This document shows, one piece after another, positions 1 through 6,114 of a stretch of 7,231 nt of DNA (the stretch's first letter is position 1; each line of letters begins with the position of its first letter). Source of the DNA: Planctomycetota bacterium (GTDB lineage Bacteria; Planctomycetota; Phycisphaerae; WQYP01; JAJZKY01); NCBI GenBank assembly GCA_021803885.1, contig JAJZKY010000222.1:1-7231 (forward strand), read 5' to 3'. Made by a program: the position numbers and the translations under genes. The notes under the pieces were generated by a model that saw only the letters and a program-made list of their open reading frames with translations, was not told where the DNA came from and made no database searches.

Positions 1-126
1 ACCGGCAGCGGCACCAGCAGATGAGGCGCGCTCTTGCCGTGCTTGCGCTGCTTACTGCCTGGCTCGCCGGCTGCCGCGCGCAGCTCCTTCTGGTAGCGGA
101 AATTAGCCAGGGTGTTCTGATTGCGG
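1..126. repeat. Direct terminal repeat, left copy
   Basis: These 126 bases are identical to 7083-7208. Both copies encode the same part of obg on the minus strand, beginning at the [12 protein letters not shown] segment. The two copies diverge at 127 (c) versus 7209 (a). The left limit is the window edge, so 126 is a minimum. The length equals k-1 for an assembler k-mer of 127, which suggests an assembly-graph overlap rather than a biological repeat. Confidence 0.95.
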
Positions 127-275
127 CTGGCAACAGCGATGATATCTCCGCCATTCCCACCGTCACCGCCGTCCGGACCGCCACGGTCAACAAACTTTTC
201 CTGGCGGAAACTCAAGCGGCCGTCGCCGCCTTTGCCAGCTTTAAGCTGTACTTCAACTTTATCTACGAAACTCAT
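1..275 (-). CDS. obg: Obg GTPase, N-terminal part (gene runs off the left edge)
   Basis: This is the first 91 codons of the ribosome-assembly GTPase Obg (CgtA/ObgE), which binds the 50S subunit and couples its maturation to GTP and ppGpp levels. The start is ATG at 275-273. A GGAAG ribosome-binding site at 289-285 lies 9 bases upstream, and a TATAAT box lies at 338-333. The protein begins [14 protein letters not shown] and then has the glycine-rich Obg fold, including [20 protein letters not shown] and NTLANFRYQ. That domain makes the six polyproline-type helices of the family. The frame continues exactly into the large fragment at the right end: if bases 1-126 and 7083-7208 are superimposed, the result is one uninterrupted 425-residue protein, normal for Obg. 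Read as a linear piece, the window instead shows two obg fragments. I infer a single gene split by the point where a circular or repeated sequence was opened. Confidence 0.93.
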   Translation of the reverse strand, partial: MSFVDKVEVQLKAGKGGDGRLSFRQEKFVDRGGPDGGDGGNGGDIIAVASRNQNTLANFRYQKELRAAAGEPGSKQRKHGKSAPHLLVPLP

Positions 276-284
276 CTACTCTTT

Positions 285-289
285 CTTCC
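285..289 (-). promoter_or_regulatory. Ribosome-binding site of obg
   Basis: GGAAG on the minus strand lies 9 bases before the ATG at 275. It sits in a purine-rich run (GGAAGAAAGAG). It supports the start that yields the canonical FVDKV N-terminus of Obg. Confidence 0.55.
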
Positions 290-332
290 GGGCACTGCCG
301 TTTAGTGGAACCTTGTTCTCGTTGTTGTAGAG

Positions 333-338
333 ATTATA
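333..338 (-). promoter_or_regulatory. Putative -10 box of the obg promoter
   Basis: A perfect TATAAT on the minus strand lies in the 87-bp gap between the CHAP gene stop (363) and the obg start (275), about 58 bases before the ATG. I see no good -35 hexamer at a 15-18 base spacing. The nearest TTG-type hexamer (TTGGGG) is only 11 bases upstream. The position suggests that obg can be transcribed separately from the CHAP gene. Confidence 0.5.
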
Positions 339-362
339 CCTGATGACGGCCCCAAGCGGCTA

Positions 363-1451
363 TTAGTGATAAATGTAGTTGGGGAATTCCGAAGTCGGTA
401 CCCAACCGTAGCCGACACGGTCCCAGCCGGCCAAACCGTTCATATCACTGATGTATACTTCTTGGCCGTTCGGCGAGATGGCATGGACGATAGCCACGTG
501 TCCTTCCCCGCCGGCAGCATAGGGAGTCTGGGCGATGGCGCCGACAATCGGCCGCGGACTGACCGTCCAGCCGCTGAGAGCCGCATAGTATGACCACGTA
601 TTGGCGTTGCCCCAGTTCGACGGCACCGGTATATTGTTGGCCACGTACCAGGTGCAGTAGCCGAAATCGTAGCCGTTCGTACCGTAGGATGCATAGAAGG
701 GCCCGTTACTATAGCCGTACCCATAGGCGTAGGTTGGTTGCGGGGCTGCTTTCTGTCCATTAGGGATGACGATTTTCTCCCCAACCTTAAAGCCTGAGAG
801 TTCGGCGTCGTTAAATTGCACGATCTGGGTGGCGTTGGCGTTAAACTTTGTCGCCAGGCTTTGGGCAGTGTCACCGGCTTTCACGGTGTAGACGATGCCG
901 TTAACCGGCGGAACCAGCAGCTTCAGCCCCGACGGCAAGGTCGTGCCGGTCAGACTATTTGACCACATCAGACTATTGGAAGTGATATTAAACTTGGCAG
1001 CAACCGACGATACCGTGTCCCCGGGCTGCGTAGTATAGGTCGTGATATCAAACCGGCTTTTCAGGGCCGTGGCCACGATCTGCGGTTTTGATTGCACGAT
1101 GTTTTCCGTCGGCGCAATCGACATCTGCGCCTGCACCGATTCAGCCTGGTTACGGACGGCGGTGGCTTCCGGCAGATAGGCCATATTGGCAATTGAGACC
1201 GCGATATCGGCAGCCGATAACCTGTCCAAGGGATTGCTGCTGGTCGCATTCAAAGAAGAAGCCGTTTGCGCAGCCAGCTTAACAGGCAGCACCGGCGGGG
1301 CCGAAGCCTGCGTGCTACTGGTACCGAAGACGGCGAAGAGCACTACGGCGAATAAAGCCAGGTTTCCGAGCAATAGCCCGTAGCGCAGGGTCAGGGCATA
1401 GCTTGAGACTGTTTTTGTGGCTCGTTTGGCGAGAGCGGCCGGCTGCGGCAT
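363..1451 (-). CDS. Membrane-anchored LysM-LysM-CHAP peptidoglycan hydrolase
   Basis: This is a probable cell-wall amidase or endopeptidase, exported and bound to peptidoglycan. From the ATG at 1451 it has 362 residues. A basic N-terminus is followed by one hydrophobic segment (about 25-43), either an uncleaved anchor or a signal peptide. A low-complexity Ala/Ser region follows. Two LysM repeats sit at about 137-182 (YTTQPGDTVSSVAAKFNI) and 186-230 (YTVKAGDTAQSLATKFNA). A Tyr/Gly-rich linker (241-262) leads to a C-terminal CHAP domain. Its likely catalytic Cys is C266 (GYCTWY) and its His is H318 (GHVAIV), with D336/N338 in ISDMN as the third polar position. The ATG has no ribosome-binding site. 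An AGGAG at 1513-1509 lies 9 bases before an in-frame ATT at 1499, so the real protein may carry 16 more residues. The gene has its own promoter 98 bp after mltG. LysM binding and CHAP cleavage are family knowledge; the exact bond cut is unknown. Confidence 0.92.
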   Translation of the reverse strand: MPQPAALAKRATKTVSSYALTLRYGLLLGNLALFAVVLFAVFGTSSTQASAPPVLPVKLAAQTASSLNATSSNPLDRLSAADIAVSIANMAYLPEATAVRNQAESVQAQMSIAPTENIVQSKPQIVATALKSRFDITTYTTQPGDTVSSVAAKFNITSNSLMWSNSLTGTTLPSGLKLLVPPVNGIVYTVKAGDTAQSLATKFNANATQIVQFNDAELSGFKVGEKIVIPNGQKAAPQPTYAYGYGYSNGPFYASYGTNGYDFGYCTWYVANNIPVPSNWGNANTWSYYAALSGWTVSPRPIVGAIAQTPYAAGGEGHVAIVHAISPNGQEVYISDMNGLAGWDRVGYGWVPTSEFPNYIYH

Positions 1452-1508
1452 GCTTTTGGCCGGTACTTTCGAGGCGAGCGCGTTGGTAGGCGTACGAATT
1501 GTGTACTT

Positions 1509-1513
1509 CTCCT
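1509..1513 (-). promoter_or_regulatory. Strong ribosome-binding site with no ATG/GTG/TTG at the right distance
   Basis: AGGAG on the minus strand, in the run TTAGGAGAAG, is the best Shine-Dalgarno match I found in the window. The first in-frame candidate start at normal spacing (9 bases) is ATT at 1499-1497. The frame is closed just upstream by a TAG overlapping the AGGAG. The ATG used by default is 48 bases further on and lacks such a site. This decides in favour of a non-canonical start, or of a base error in an original ATG. Confidence 0.6.
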
Positions 1514-1531
1514 AACGAATTACCACCTTAA

Positions 1532-1537
1532 ATTATA
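1532..1537 (-). promoter_or_regulatory. Extended -10 promoter of the LysM-CHAP gene
   Basis: The minus strand reads TTTTGCTATAATTTAAGG, a perfect TATAAT preceded by TGC, the extended -10 signature that can work without a strong -35. The best -35 candidate is a weak TTCAAA about 16 bases upstream. It lies in the 97-bp gap after mltG and about 19 bases before the AGGAG site, which gives a short untranslated leader. This makes the CHAP gene, and perhaps obg behind it, a separate transcription unit from ftsA-like to mltG. Confidence 0.7.
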
Positions 1538-1595
1538 GCAAAACAGCGTCGTTTTTGAAGCTAGCGGTGTCGTTCTTAGTTACTTGCTTCACCGA

Positions 1596-2669
1596 CTAAC
1601 CGGCGCTATTACACAGCTTATGGCAGTACTGAGCCGTATTCTGCTGCTGTTGCTGCAAGGTCTGAGAGAAATAGGTGACGCCGTTATCCCCTGATACAAA
1701 ATACAGCCAGTGGGTCGGGGCCGGATGCGCCACGGCGTTTAACTCCTGAGCAGTCACGTTACTGATCGGTGTCGGCGGCAAACCAGGGTGCAAAAGCGTA
1801 TTGTAGGGGCTGTCATAGCTAAGGCTCGGCGCTTGGCCGGCTAAGATGGAACCGTAGTAGGCGGTTACGTCACTGCCGAGATTCATGCCCAGCTTCAGCC
1901 GCGACAAAAACACCTGGGCAGCTTGGGCCTGGTCGCTGGGGCTGGATACTTCCTGGCCGACAATGGAAGCCAGGATGATTCCCTGGTAGGTACTTAAGCC
2001 TTCCGCGGCGAAGGCTTGCTGCAAACCGGGAGTCAGGTGCTGACCCATCTCATCAATGGATTCCGTAACAATCTGCGTGGCGGTAGTCGAGGAGGTCTTA
2101 GCGAATGAATCGGGATACAAAAAGCCTTCGAGACTGTTGGGAGCCGGCTTATCCGCCAGGGCCGGGTTGCCGGCGTAATTAGCCGGATTCAGTGCGCTGG
2201 CAACCTCTTGCGGCGTAAAGCCGGCATTGATCAGCGTCTGCTGGACTTGATCGAGGCGCTGACCGGGAAGAATCGTCACCAGCTTGGAGGCAACTCGGCC
2301 GGTAATCAGCTTGGAAACGATCTGCGGCAGGCTCTCATTGGGACGCAGAGCATAGGTGCCGGCTTCCAGCTTGCTGCGCACCTGCTGACTGTGGACGTAC
2401 CATTCAAAGGTCCAGGCGTGCCGGATAAGCTTATCGGCGTACAGCTGCTTGGCAATCTGGGTACTGGTTTCGCCGCTTTTTATGTCTACCAGTTTAATTT
2501 TCGGGTTGTTGCTCACCGGGCGCAGGGCCGCTTGGTAGTCCCGGCGAATGAAAAACGTGATAATGGCCAGCACTAAAATAACGGCGCCGCAGATAAGAAG
2601 TAACCGCCGCAGCGGGCGACGACGTTTTTGCATATGACTGGCGACTTGTTTCGATTTGAAATGACCCAT
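1596..2669 (-). CDS. mltG: Endolytic murein transglycosylase MltG (YceG family)
   Basis: The product is a membrane-bound lytic transglycosylase that cuts nascent glycan strands and is thought to terminate their elongation. It has 357 residues, normal for the family. A basic cytoplasmic tail (KRRRPLRR) leads to one transmembrane helix (about 21-40). A LysM-like subdomain follows (about 60-125, with IKSGETSTQIAKQL). The catalytic YceG domain carries LEGFLYPDSF (180-189), ASIVGQE (234-240), GSDVTAYYG (265-273), YNTLLHPGLPPTPISN (289-304) and the HWLYFV strand near 320. In the ASIVxxE motif the final Glu (E240) is kept and is the likely catalytic acid. The first Glu found in enterobacterial ASIVEKE is Gly here. 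The C-terminus has a five-Gln run and two late Cys. The start lies 5 bases after the ruvX stop. A GGGGAAGGG purine run at the end of ruvX serves as ribosome-binding site, so the two genes are almost certainly co-transcribed. Confidence 0.93.
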   Translation of the reverse strand: MGHFKSKQVASHMQKRRRPLRRLLLICGAVILVLAIITFFIRRDYQAALRPVSNNPKIKLVDIKSGETSTQIAKQLYADKLIRHAWTFEWYVHSQQVRSKLEAGTYALRPNESLPQIVSKLITGRVASKLVTILPGQRLDQVQQTLINAGFTPQEVASALNPANYAGNPALADKPAPNSLEGFLYPDSFAKTSSTTATQIVTESIDEMGQHLTPGLQQAFAAEGLSTYQGIILASIVGQEVSSPSDQAQAAQVFLSRLKLGMNLGSDVTAYYGSILAGQAPSLSYDSPYNTLLHPGLPPTPISNVTAQELNAVAHPAPTHWLYFVSGDNGVTYFSQTLQQQQQNTAQYCHKLCNSAG

Positions 2670-2674
2670 ACGAA

Positions 2675-3091
2675 TTACCCTTCCCCATGCTCCTGCAGAT
2701 AGTCTTCCAGTATATAGCTCGCAGCGAGCGCGTCAACCTCGCCCTTTTTCCACTGCCGTTTGCGTTGACGCAGTTCCGCCTCGGCCTTTTTGGAAGTCAG
2801 CGCCTCATCCTGCCAGGCAATTGGCACCGTTTCCAGGTGAGTGGCCAGTTGCTGGCCAAATGCTCGTACGGTCGCCGTTTGGGCCGTCTCCTGGCCGCTT
2901 AAGCCGCGCGGCAGGCCGATAACGACGATGCCGACCGTTTCGCGCTCAACGATGGATTGCACCTCTCTAAAGACCGCCGGCGAGTTCTCGAGCGTCGTAT
3001 AGGGGTGAGCTAAACGGGCTGCGTGGTGGGCCAAAGCTACACCGATCCGTTTCTCCCCCACATCCAGTGCCAAGTAATGACTAGCCGCCAT
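2675..3091 (-). CDS. ruvX: RuvX/YqgF-family Holliday junction resolvase-like nuclease
   Basis: This is a 138-residue RNase H-fold protein of the YqgF/RuvX family, implicated in pre-16S rRNA processing and in Holliday junction resolution. The acidic active-site pattern is complete: D10 in LALDVGEKRIGVA, E96 in WQDEALTSKKAE, and D120 in EVDALAASYILEDYL. The GLPRGLSGQETAQT loop (59-72) is the family's substrate-side loop. Length and order of motifs are typical. The ATG at 3091 overlaps the last 11 bases of the preceding membrane-protein gene and has no clear ribosome-binding site, so translation is probably coupled. mltG follows after 5 bases. A ruvX-mltG neighbourhood is common in bacteria. Which of its two proposed activities matters here cannot be read from sequence. 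Confidence 0.94.
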   Translation of the reverse strand: MAASHYLALDVGEKRIGVALAHHAARLAHPYTTLENSPAVFREVQSIVERETVGIVVIGLPRGLSGQETAQTATVRAFGQQLATHLETVPIAWQDEALTSKKAEAELRQRKRQWKKGEVDALAASYILEDYLQEHGEG

Positions 3092-4844
3092 TCGCCGATA
3101 CGAATTTTACTGTTATCTTGCTTGGATTCTTCGGTACGGTACTGACCCAGAAGGGGCTGTACTTGACGGTAACGTTCACGACTCCGGGGTACGCGCCGAG
3201 CACCGACTGGATGTCGCCGGATTTCTTACCTGCGACTAGTGACTTGACGGTACTTACTTTGATGTCCGGGCCGATGACTGCCGTCGTCTGCATGGTAACT
3301 TGCGAACCGGAACCTGACTGCGAAGCTGCGGAGTAGGTCGCCGAACTGAGTCCGTCGTTTTGAATGTGCTGGCTGCCGCTCGTCAGCTGGCTCTGAATAT
3401 TCTGATCAAGCAGGGTTCGGATATCACTCTCGTGCACGCCGTACATGGTGTAGGTAGTTGTTTGGGTAACGGTCACTGTCGTTGCCTGTTGGCCGACCTG
3501 GGCACTGGATGACGTCGAGGGCGTGCCACTGGCAAACGTTGCGGGCAGTGGGTAATAGCCGGCTTGCTCCAGGGCACTTTCCAGCGAGGACTTTATAGCT
3601 CCTGTATTCGGATTACCCAACTTTTGGGTGGCATTGGTTATGTCGGACTGGGCAACTGTTTGCACGATATTATCCGTACCACCAGTTGTGGTGCCGGTGC
3701 CGGTAATGTTTGGGCTGCCGGAAACGCTAAAGGTAGCGTTGGAAACATTGTAGTTCGAACCGGGATTCTGGGCGGTGATCGGCGTCGGGCCATTGGCTTC
3801 AAAATTAATACAGTTGTTGTGGGAGCCTTTGAACTGACTGAACGAGGTATCTTGTTGAGTGGTGAAAGTTAGACCGTTCGTCGTTACTGGCGTGCCGGCC
3901 GGTAGATCACTTGGATAACCAGTAATGTTTGGCCCACATTCCTGATCAGTGAAGGTAACGTTACCAGAAGCGGTATTGCCCTGATTCTGCTGACCGGTCG
4001 TCGGCACTTGCTGGGATAAGGTTTTTTGCGTTTTCTGCAAATAGGCGGGAATTGTTGAAGTCGTCGGATCGACCGAAGAGGCGCTGGTACTCAAGTTCAA
4101 GGTCAGGTTGGCGTTAACCGAGCTGGTTTTAGTCGCAATCGTGACGGTGGCATGCGATAAGACGTTACTCAGCACCAGCCAGCCGGCAATAAGCACGATA
4201 AGCACCAGCACACCAGCCAGTAAGCGGCGGCGGAACTTATTAAAGTTCGGTACTTTGAGGTTTTTATCTTTCTGGCCTTTTTTGCCCCGTTTCTTGGGAC
4301 TGTCTAGCTCGTCAGCCGCTGCCGTATCGGCCGCCACCGCCTCCACGGCGTTGTCCAGCTCAATAGCGTCGTCTTCGTCTTCCCGGGGCGTCGGTATGGG
4401 GCGGGGCGCCAATTCCGGCTTCCGCACAGGTTTCGGCTCCGGCATATCGAGACCGGCAAGCTCACCGACGGCAGCAGTCGGCGATAATTCCGGATTGATT
4501 TCCGGGATAGTTTCTTCCACCGTTTCAATTTCAGTGCTCGGCGCTTCCAAAGCGCCGTTCGTGGGAACCTCCGGTTTTGATTGTAAAGTTTTGGCGACAT
4601 GCAAGCCGACCAGCCCTGCTAAGGGCAATAAACCGGACTCGGCAGTAATGAGCACCAGCCGCTTCTTATCGTCATCGGCCGCTTTTTTCAGCAGCTTCAT
4701 ATTGACGCTGCTCTGCAGCATGGTGGCCCGTTTCGGCAAGACGAGGGCCACAATCCGCGATTCACTGGATCGCAGCTTATCTATGATCGAGGTTATCTCG
4801 TCATCAATGTCGATATATATAACGTCGCGGTTATTCGTTGCCAT
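3081..4844 (-). CDS. Single-pass membrane protein with cytosolic domain and baseplate-J-like ectodomain (CPR type)
   Basis: From the ATG at 4844 this is a 587-residue protein. A longer frame opens at 4919, but it overlaps the upstream gene and adds an unlikely Cys/Arg-rich peptide, whereas MATNNRDVIYIDIDDE looks like a native N-terminus. Order: a compact alpha/beta cytosolic domain (about 8-93, including IVALVLPKRA, SVNMKLLKKAADD and GLLPLAGLVGLHVAKTL); an acidic, Pro-rich linker (95-183); a Lys/Arg stretch (184-207); one transmembrane helix (208-229); and a Ser/Thr/Asn-rich exterior. Within that exterior, about 293-390 resembles baseplate-J domains (LPAGTPVTTNGLTFTT, ITAQNPGSNYNVSNATFSV). 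The end is a conserved-looking module (SLVAGKKSGDIQSVLGAYPG, KYSPFWVSTVPKNPSKI). The only two Cys, C303 and C345, are both outside and could pair. The function is unknown. It follows the FtsA-like gene by 22 bases and overlaps ruvX. The fold assignment is by eye. Confidence 0.82.
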   Translation of the reverse strand: MATNNRDVIYIDIDDEITSIIDKLRSSESRIVALVLPKRATMLQSSVNMKLLKKAADDDKKRLVLITAESGLLPLAGLVGLHVAKTLQSKPEVPTNGALEAPSTEIETVEETIPEINPELSPTAAVGELAGLDMPEPKPVRKPELAPRPIPTPREDEDDAIELDNAVEAVAADTAAADELDSPKKRGKKGQKDKNLKVPNFNKFRRRLLAGVLVLIVLIAGWLVLSNVLSHATVTIATKTSSVNANLTLNLSTSASSVDPTTSTIPAYLQKTQKTLSQQVPTTGQQNQGNTASGNVTFTDQECGPNITGYPSDLPAGTPVTTNGLTFTTQQDTSFSQFKGSHNNCINFEANGPTPITAQNPGSNYNVSNATFSVSGSPNITGTGTTTGGTDNIVQTVAQSDITNATQKLGNPNTGAIKSSLESALEQAGYYPLPATFASGTPSTSSSAQVGQQATTVTVTQTTTYTMYGVHESDIRTLLDQNIQSQLTSGSQHIQNDGLSSATYSAASQSGSGSQVTMQTTAVIGPDIKVSTVKSLVAGKKSGDIQSVLGAYPGVVNVTVKYSPFWVSTVPKNPSKITVKFVSANGG

Positions 4845-4866
4845 AGTAGTCGTTGATCGTATAGAT

Positions 4867-6114
4867 TTATACTCGCAGCATTCTGTCCAGTTTCTCGCGA
4901 ATCGAATTGCTCGCGCCATCTACCTGCTGGCGAGTATCCATGCCGACCCGCAACAAACCCATGGCGGTAATGAAGGTATGGTCGGTTACGTTGCCGGTGA
5001 TATCGCGAATGCCGACAACCTCCCCAGGCTGAATGTGATCGATCTGCGGACGCCTGGCAAACGGAAGCTGCTTATACCAATCACTGTTATGCAGACGATC
5101 CATCAGGATATCCAGACTTGAACCGCCGCCACATAACAGTACCCGGTGCGGCAGGTTGTCGAGTTTAGGGAACTCGCTCAGCGCCAGTTCGACGCCACTG
5201 ATCCAGACATCGAGGGTTTTAATGAGCGCTCCGGAAACGGTTTTGTTCTGAGCAGCTGTCAGCTTGCCGGTAGAGAAAGCGATCTTCAGAGCCTCAGCTT
5301 TACTATATTCGACTGCCAGACCACGTTCAATGGCGTGCGTGTAAGCCCGTCCGCCAATACCAAACATCTTCGTCCCTTGGACACCACCTTCGTCGATCAC
5401 GGCGATATCCGTCGTACCGCCACCGACATCCATCAGAATAGCACTCATCGTGGCGTTGGGATCATCGCCGATTATGGAGCGGGCGACAGCAAACGGCTCC
5501 GCCGCTACTGCTAAGAGATCAAGATCAAGCTCGTGGGCCGTTCGCTCCAGGGCACCGATATGCACCAGGGGGGCGAAAGCGGTATACAGCTGAACGACGA
5601 CATCCCGTCCCTGGAAACCGATGGGATTTGTCACTTTATAGCCGTCAATTTCAATGCCGACGAGCGCGCTGTTGACCAGCCGTACTTCGACGTCTTTGCC
5701 GCCCAATTCTACTGCCAGCTGCTGTTTGGCTTTGGCTTCAGCCCGTTCTTGCACCAGACGGATGATATTCGCCATTTCGTCCATGTCGAGCACTTGATTG
5801 GATTGCTTGCGGGTAACCCGAACGGTGGTAGTCGTGCCTTTGACCAGTTCACCGGCAATACCGATAACCGCGCTCCGGGCACTGACACCGGCTTGCTGTT
5901 CGGCCTGACTTAAGGCCTGGTCGCAGTTATCCACGACGCTGGCGATATCGGCGATGGCCCCGGCTTGCATATCACTCAAATTCTGATGTTGACGACCAAC
6001 ACCAATGATCTCGATGTTCTCCTGATCCACCACCCGACCAATCAAGGGATAATTGTGCTTATGGTCGATGGCACCTGATTTACAGAGAGAAACTACCATG
6101 CCTGCCGACAGCAA
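4867..6114 (-). CDS. FtsA/PilM-like actin-fold ATPase with its N-terminus replaced
   Basis: This is an actin-superfamily protein of the FtsA kind, expected to bind ATP at the inner face of the membrane and to organise division or an envelope complex. Numbered on the 415-residue frame, it shows EIIGVG (35-40), AGAIADI (51-57), the 1C-type region with VIGIAGELVKG (83-93), NPIGFQGRDVVVQLYTAF (163-180), phosphate-2 DVGGGTTDIAV (229-239), GIGGRAYT (252-259) and the adenosine motif LLCGGGSSLDIL (326-337). The C-terminus (404-415, SIREKLDRMLRV) could form an amphipathic membrane-binding helix like that of FtsA. Homology begins abruptly at about L24 (LIGRVV). The strand and phosphate-1 loop that should precede it, of the LDIGT type, is absent, and the 23 codons before it overlap and follow the obg stop. 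No ribosome-binding site precedes either Met. I read this as a 5'-truncated gene fused to foreign sequence. Whether it is closer to FtsA or PilM is unsettled. Confidence 0.85.
   Translation of the reverse strand: MLSAGMVVSLCKSGAIDHKHNYPLIGRVVDQENIEIIGVGRQHQNLSDMQAGAIADIASVVDNCDQALSQAEQQAGVSARSAVIGIAGELVKGTTTTVRVTRKQSNQVLDMDEMANIIRLVQERAEAKAKQQLAVELGGKDVEVRLVNSALVGIEIDGYKVTNPIGFQGRDVVVQLYTAFAPLVHIGALERTAHELDLDLLAVAAEPFAVARSIIGDDPNATMSAILMDVGGGTTDIAVIDEGGVQGTKMFGIGGRAYTHAIERGLAVEYSKAEALKIAFSTGKLTAAQNKTVSGALIKTLDVWISGVELALSEFPKLDNLPHRVLLCGGGSSLDILMDRLHNSDWYKQLPFARRPQIDHIQPGEVVGIRDITGNVTDHTFITAMGLLRVGMDTRQQVDGASNSIREKLDRMLRV
5476..5502. repeat. Inverted 27-bp repeat, internal copy (inside the ftsA-like gene)
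   Basis: This stretch, encoding AEPFAVARS on the minus strand, is the exact reverse complement of the last 27 bases of the window (7205-7231). It is ordinary coding sequence in its place here. The other copy is the displaced one. Confidence 0.93.
6043..6082. other. Suspected novel joint between the obg 3' flank and the ftsA-like reading frame
   Basis: The obg stop codon is at 6082-6080. FtsA homology starts at about 6045 (the codon for L24). The roughly 30 bases between (6049-6079) encode neither, contain no ribosome-binding site or promoter I can recognise, and take the place of the missing ATP-binding N-terminus. I infer that sequence that normally lies downstream of obg has been joined to the interior of the ftsA-like gene. 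The exact breakpoint and any microhomology cannot be fixed without the parental sequences. Confidence 0.6.

Noticed and set aside
21..305. Plus-strand frame whose N-terminus looks like a lipoprotein signal (LLTAWLAGC)
   Set aside because: It lies antisense to the N-terminal part of obg, whose Obg-fold motifs are unmistakable, and it has no ribosome-binding site. The signal-like stretch is a by-product of the Ala/Gly-rich obg codons.
276..362. Intrinsic terminator after the CHAP gene
   Set aside because: I found no GC-rich stem followed by a T-run on the minus strand in this gap. Only the TATAAT box and a purine-rich leader stand out.
4845..4919. N-terminal 25-codon extension of the membrane protein
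   Set aside because: It overlaps the conserved C-terminus of the FtsA-like gene, has an atypical Arg/Cys/Trp-rich composition and would put Cys in an otherwise Cys-free cytosolic part. The ATG at 4844 begins a native-looking sequence.
4108..5121. 337-residue plus-strand open frame, Ser-rich
   Set aside because: It is fully antisense to the membrane protein and the end of the FtsA-like gene. It has low-complexity Ser/Ala composition and no recognisable domain, and the minus-strand frames there show clear family motifs.
363..6114. Reassigned UGA codon as in some CPR lineages
   Set aside because: All genes read through without in-frame TGA under the standard code and stop at TAA or TAG. The absence of TGA stops among six genes is too small a sample to argue from.
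6043..6114. Frameshift hiding a normal FtsA N-terminus
   Set aside because: I translated the other two frames of this stretch. They give stop codons or the obg C-terminus, with nothing resembling a DxGT motif, so a simple indel does not restore it.
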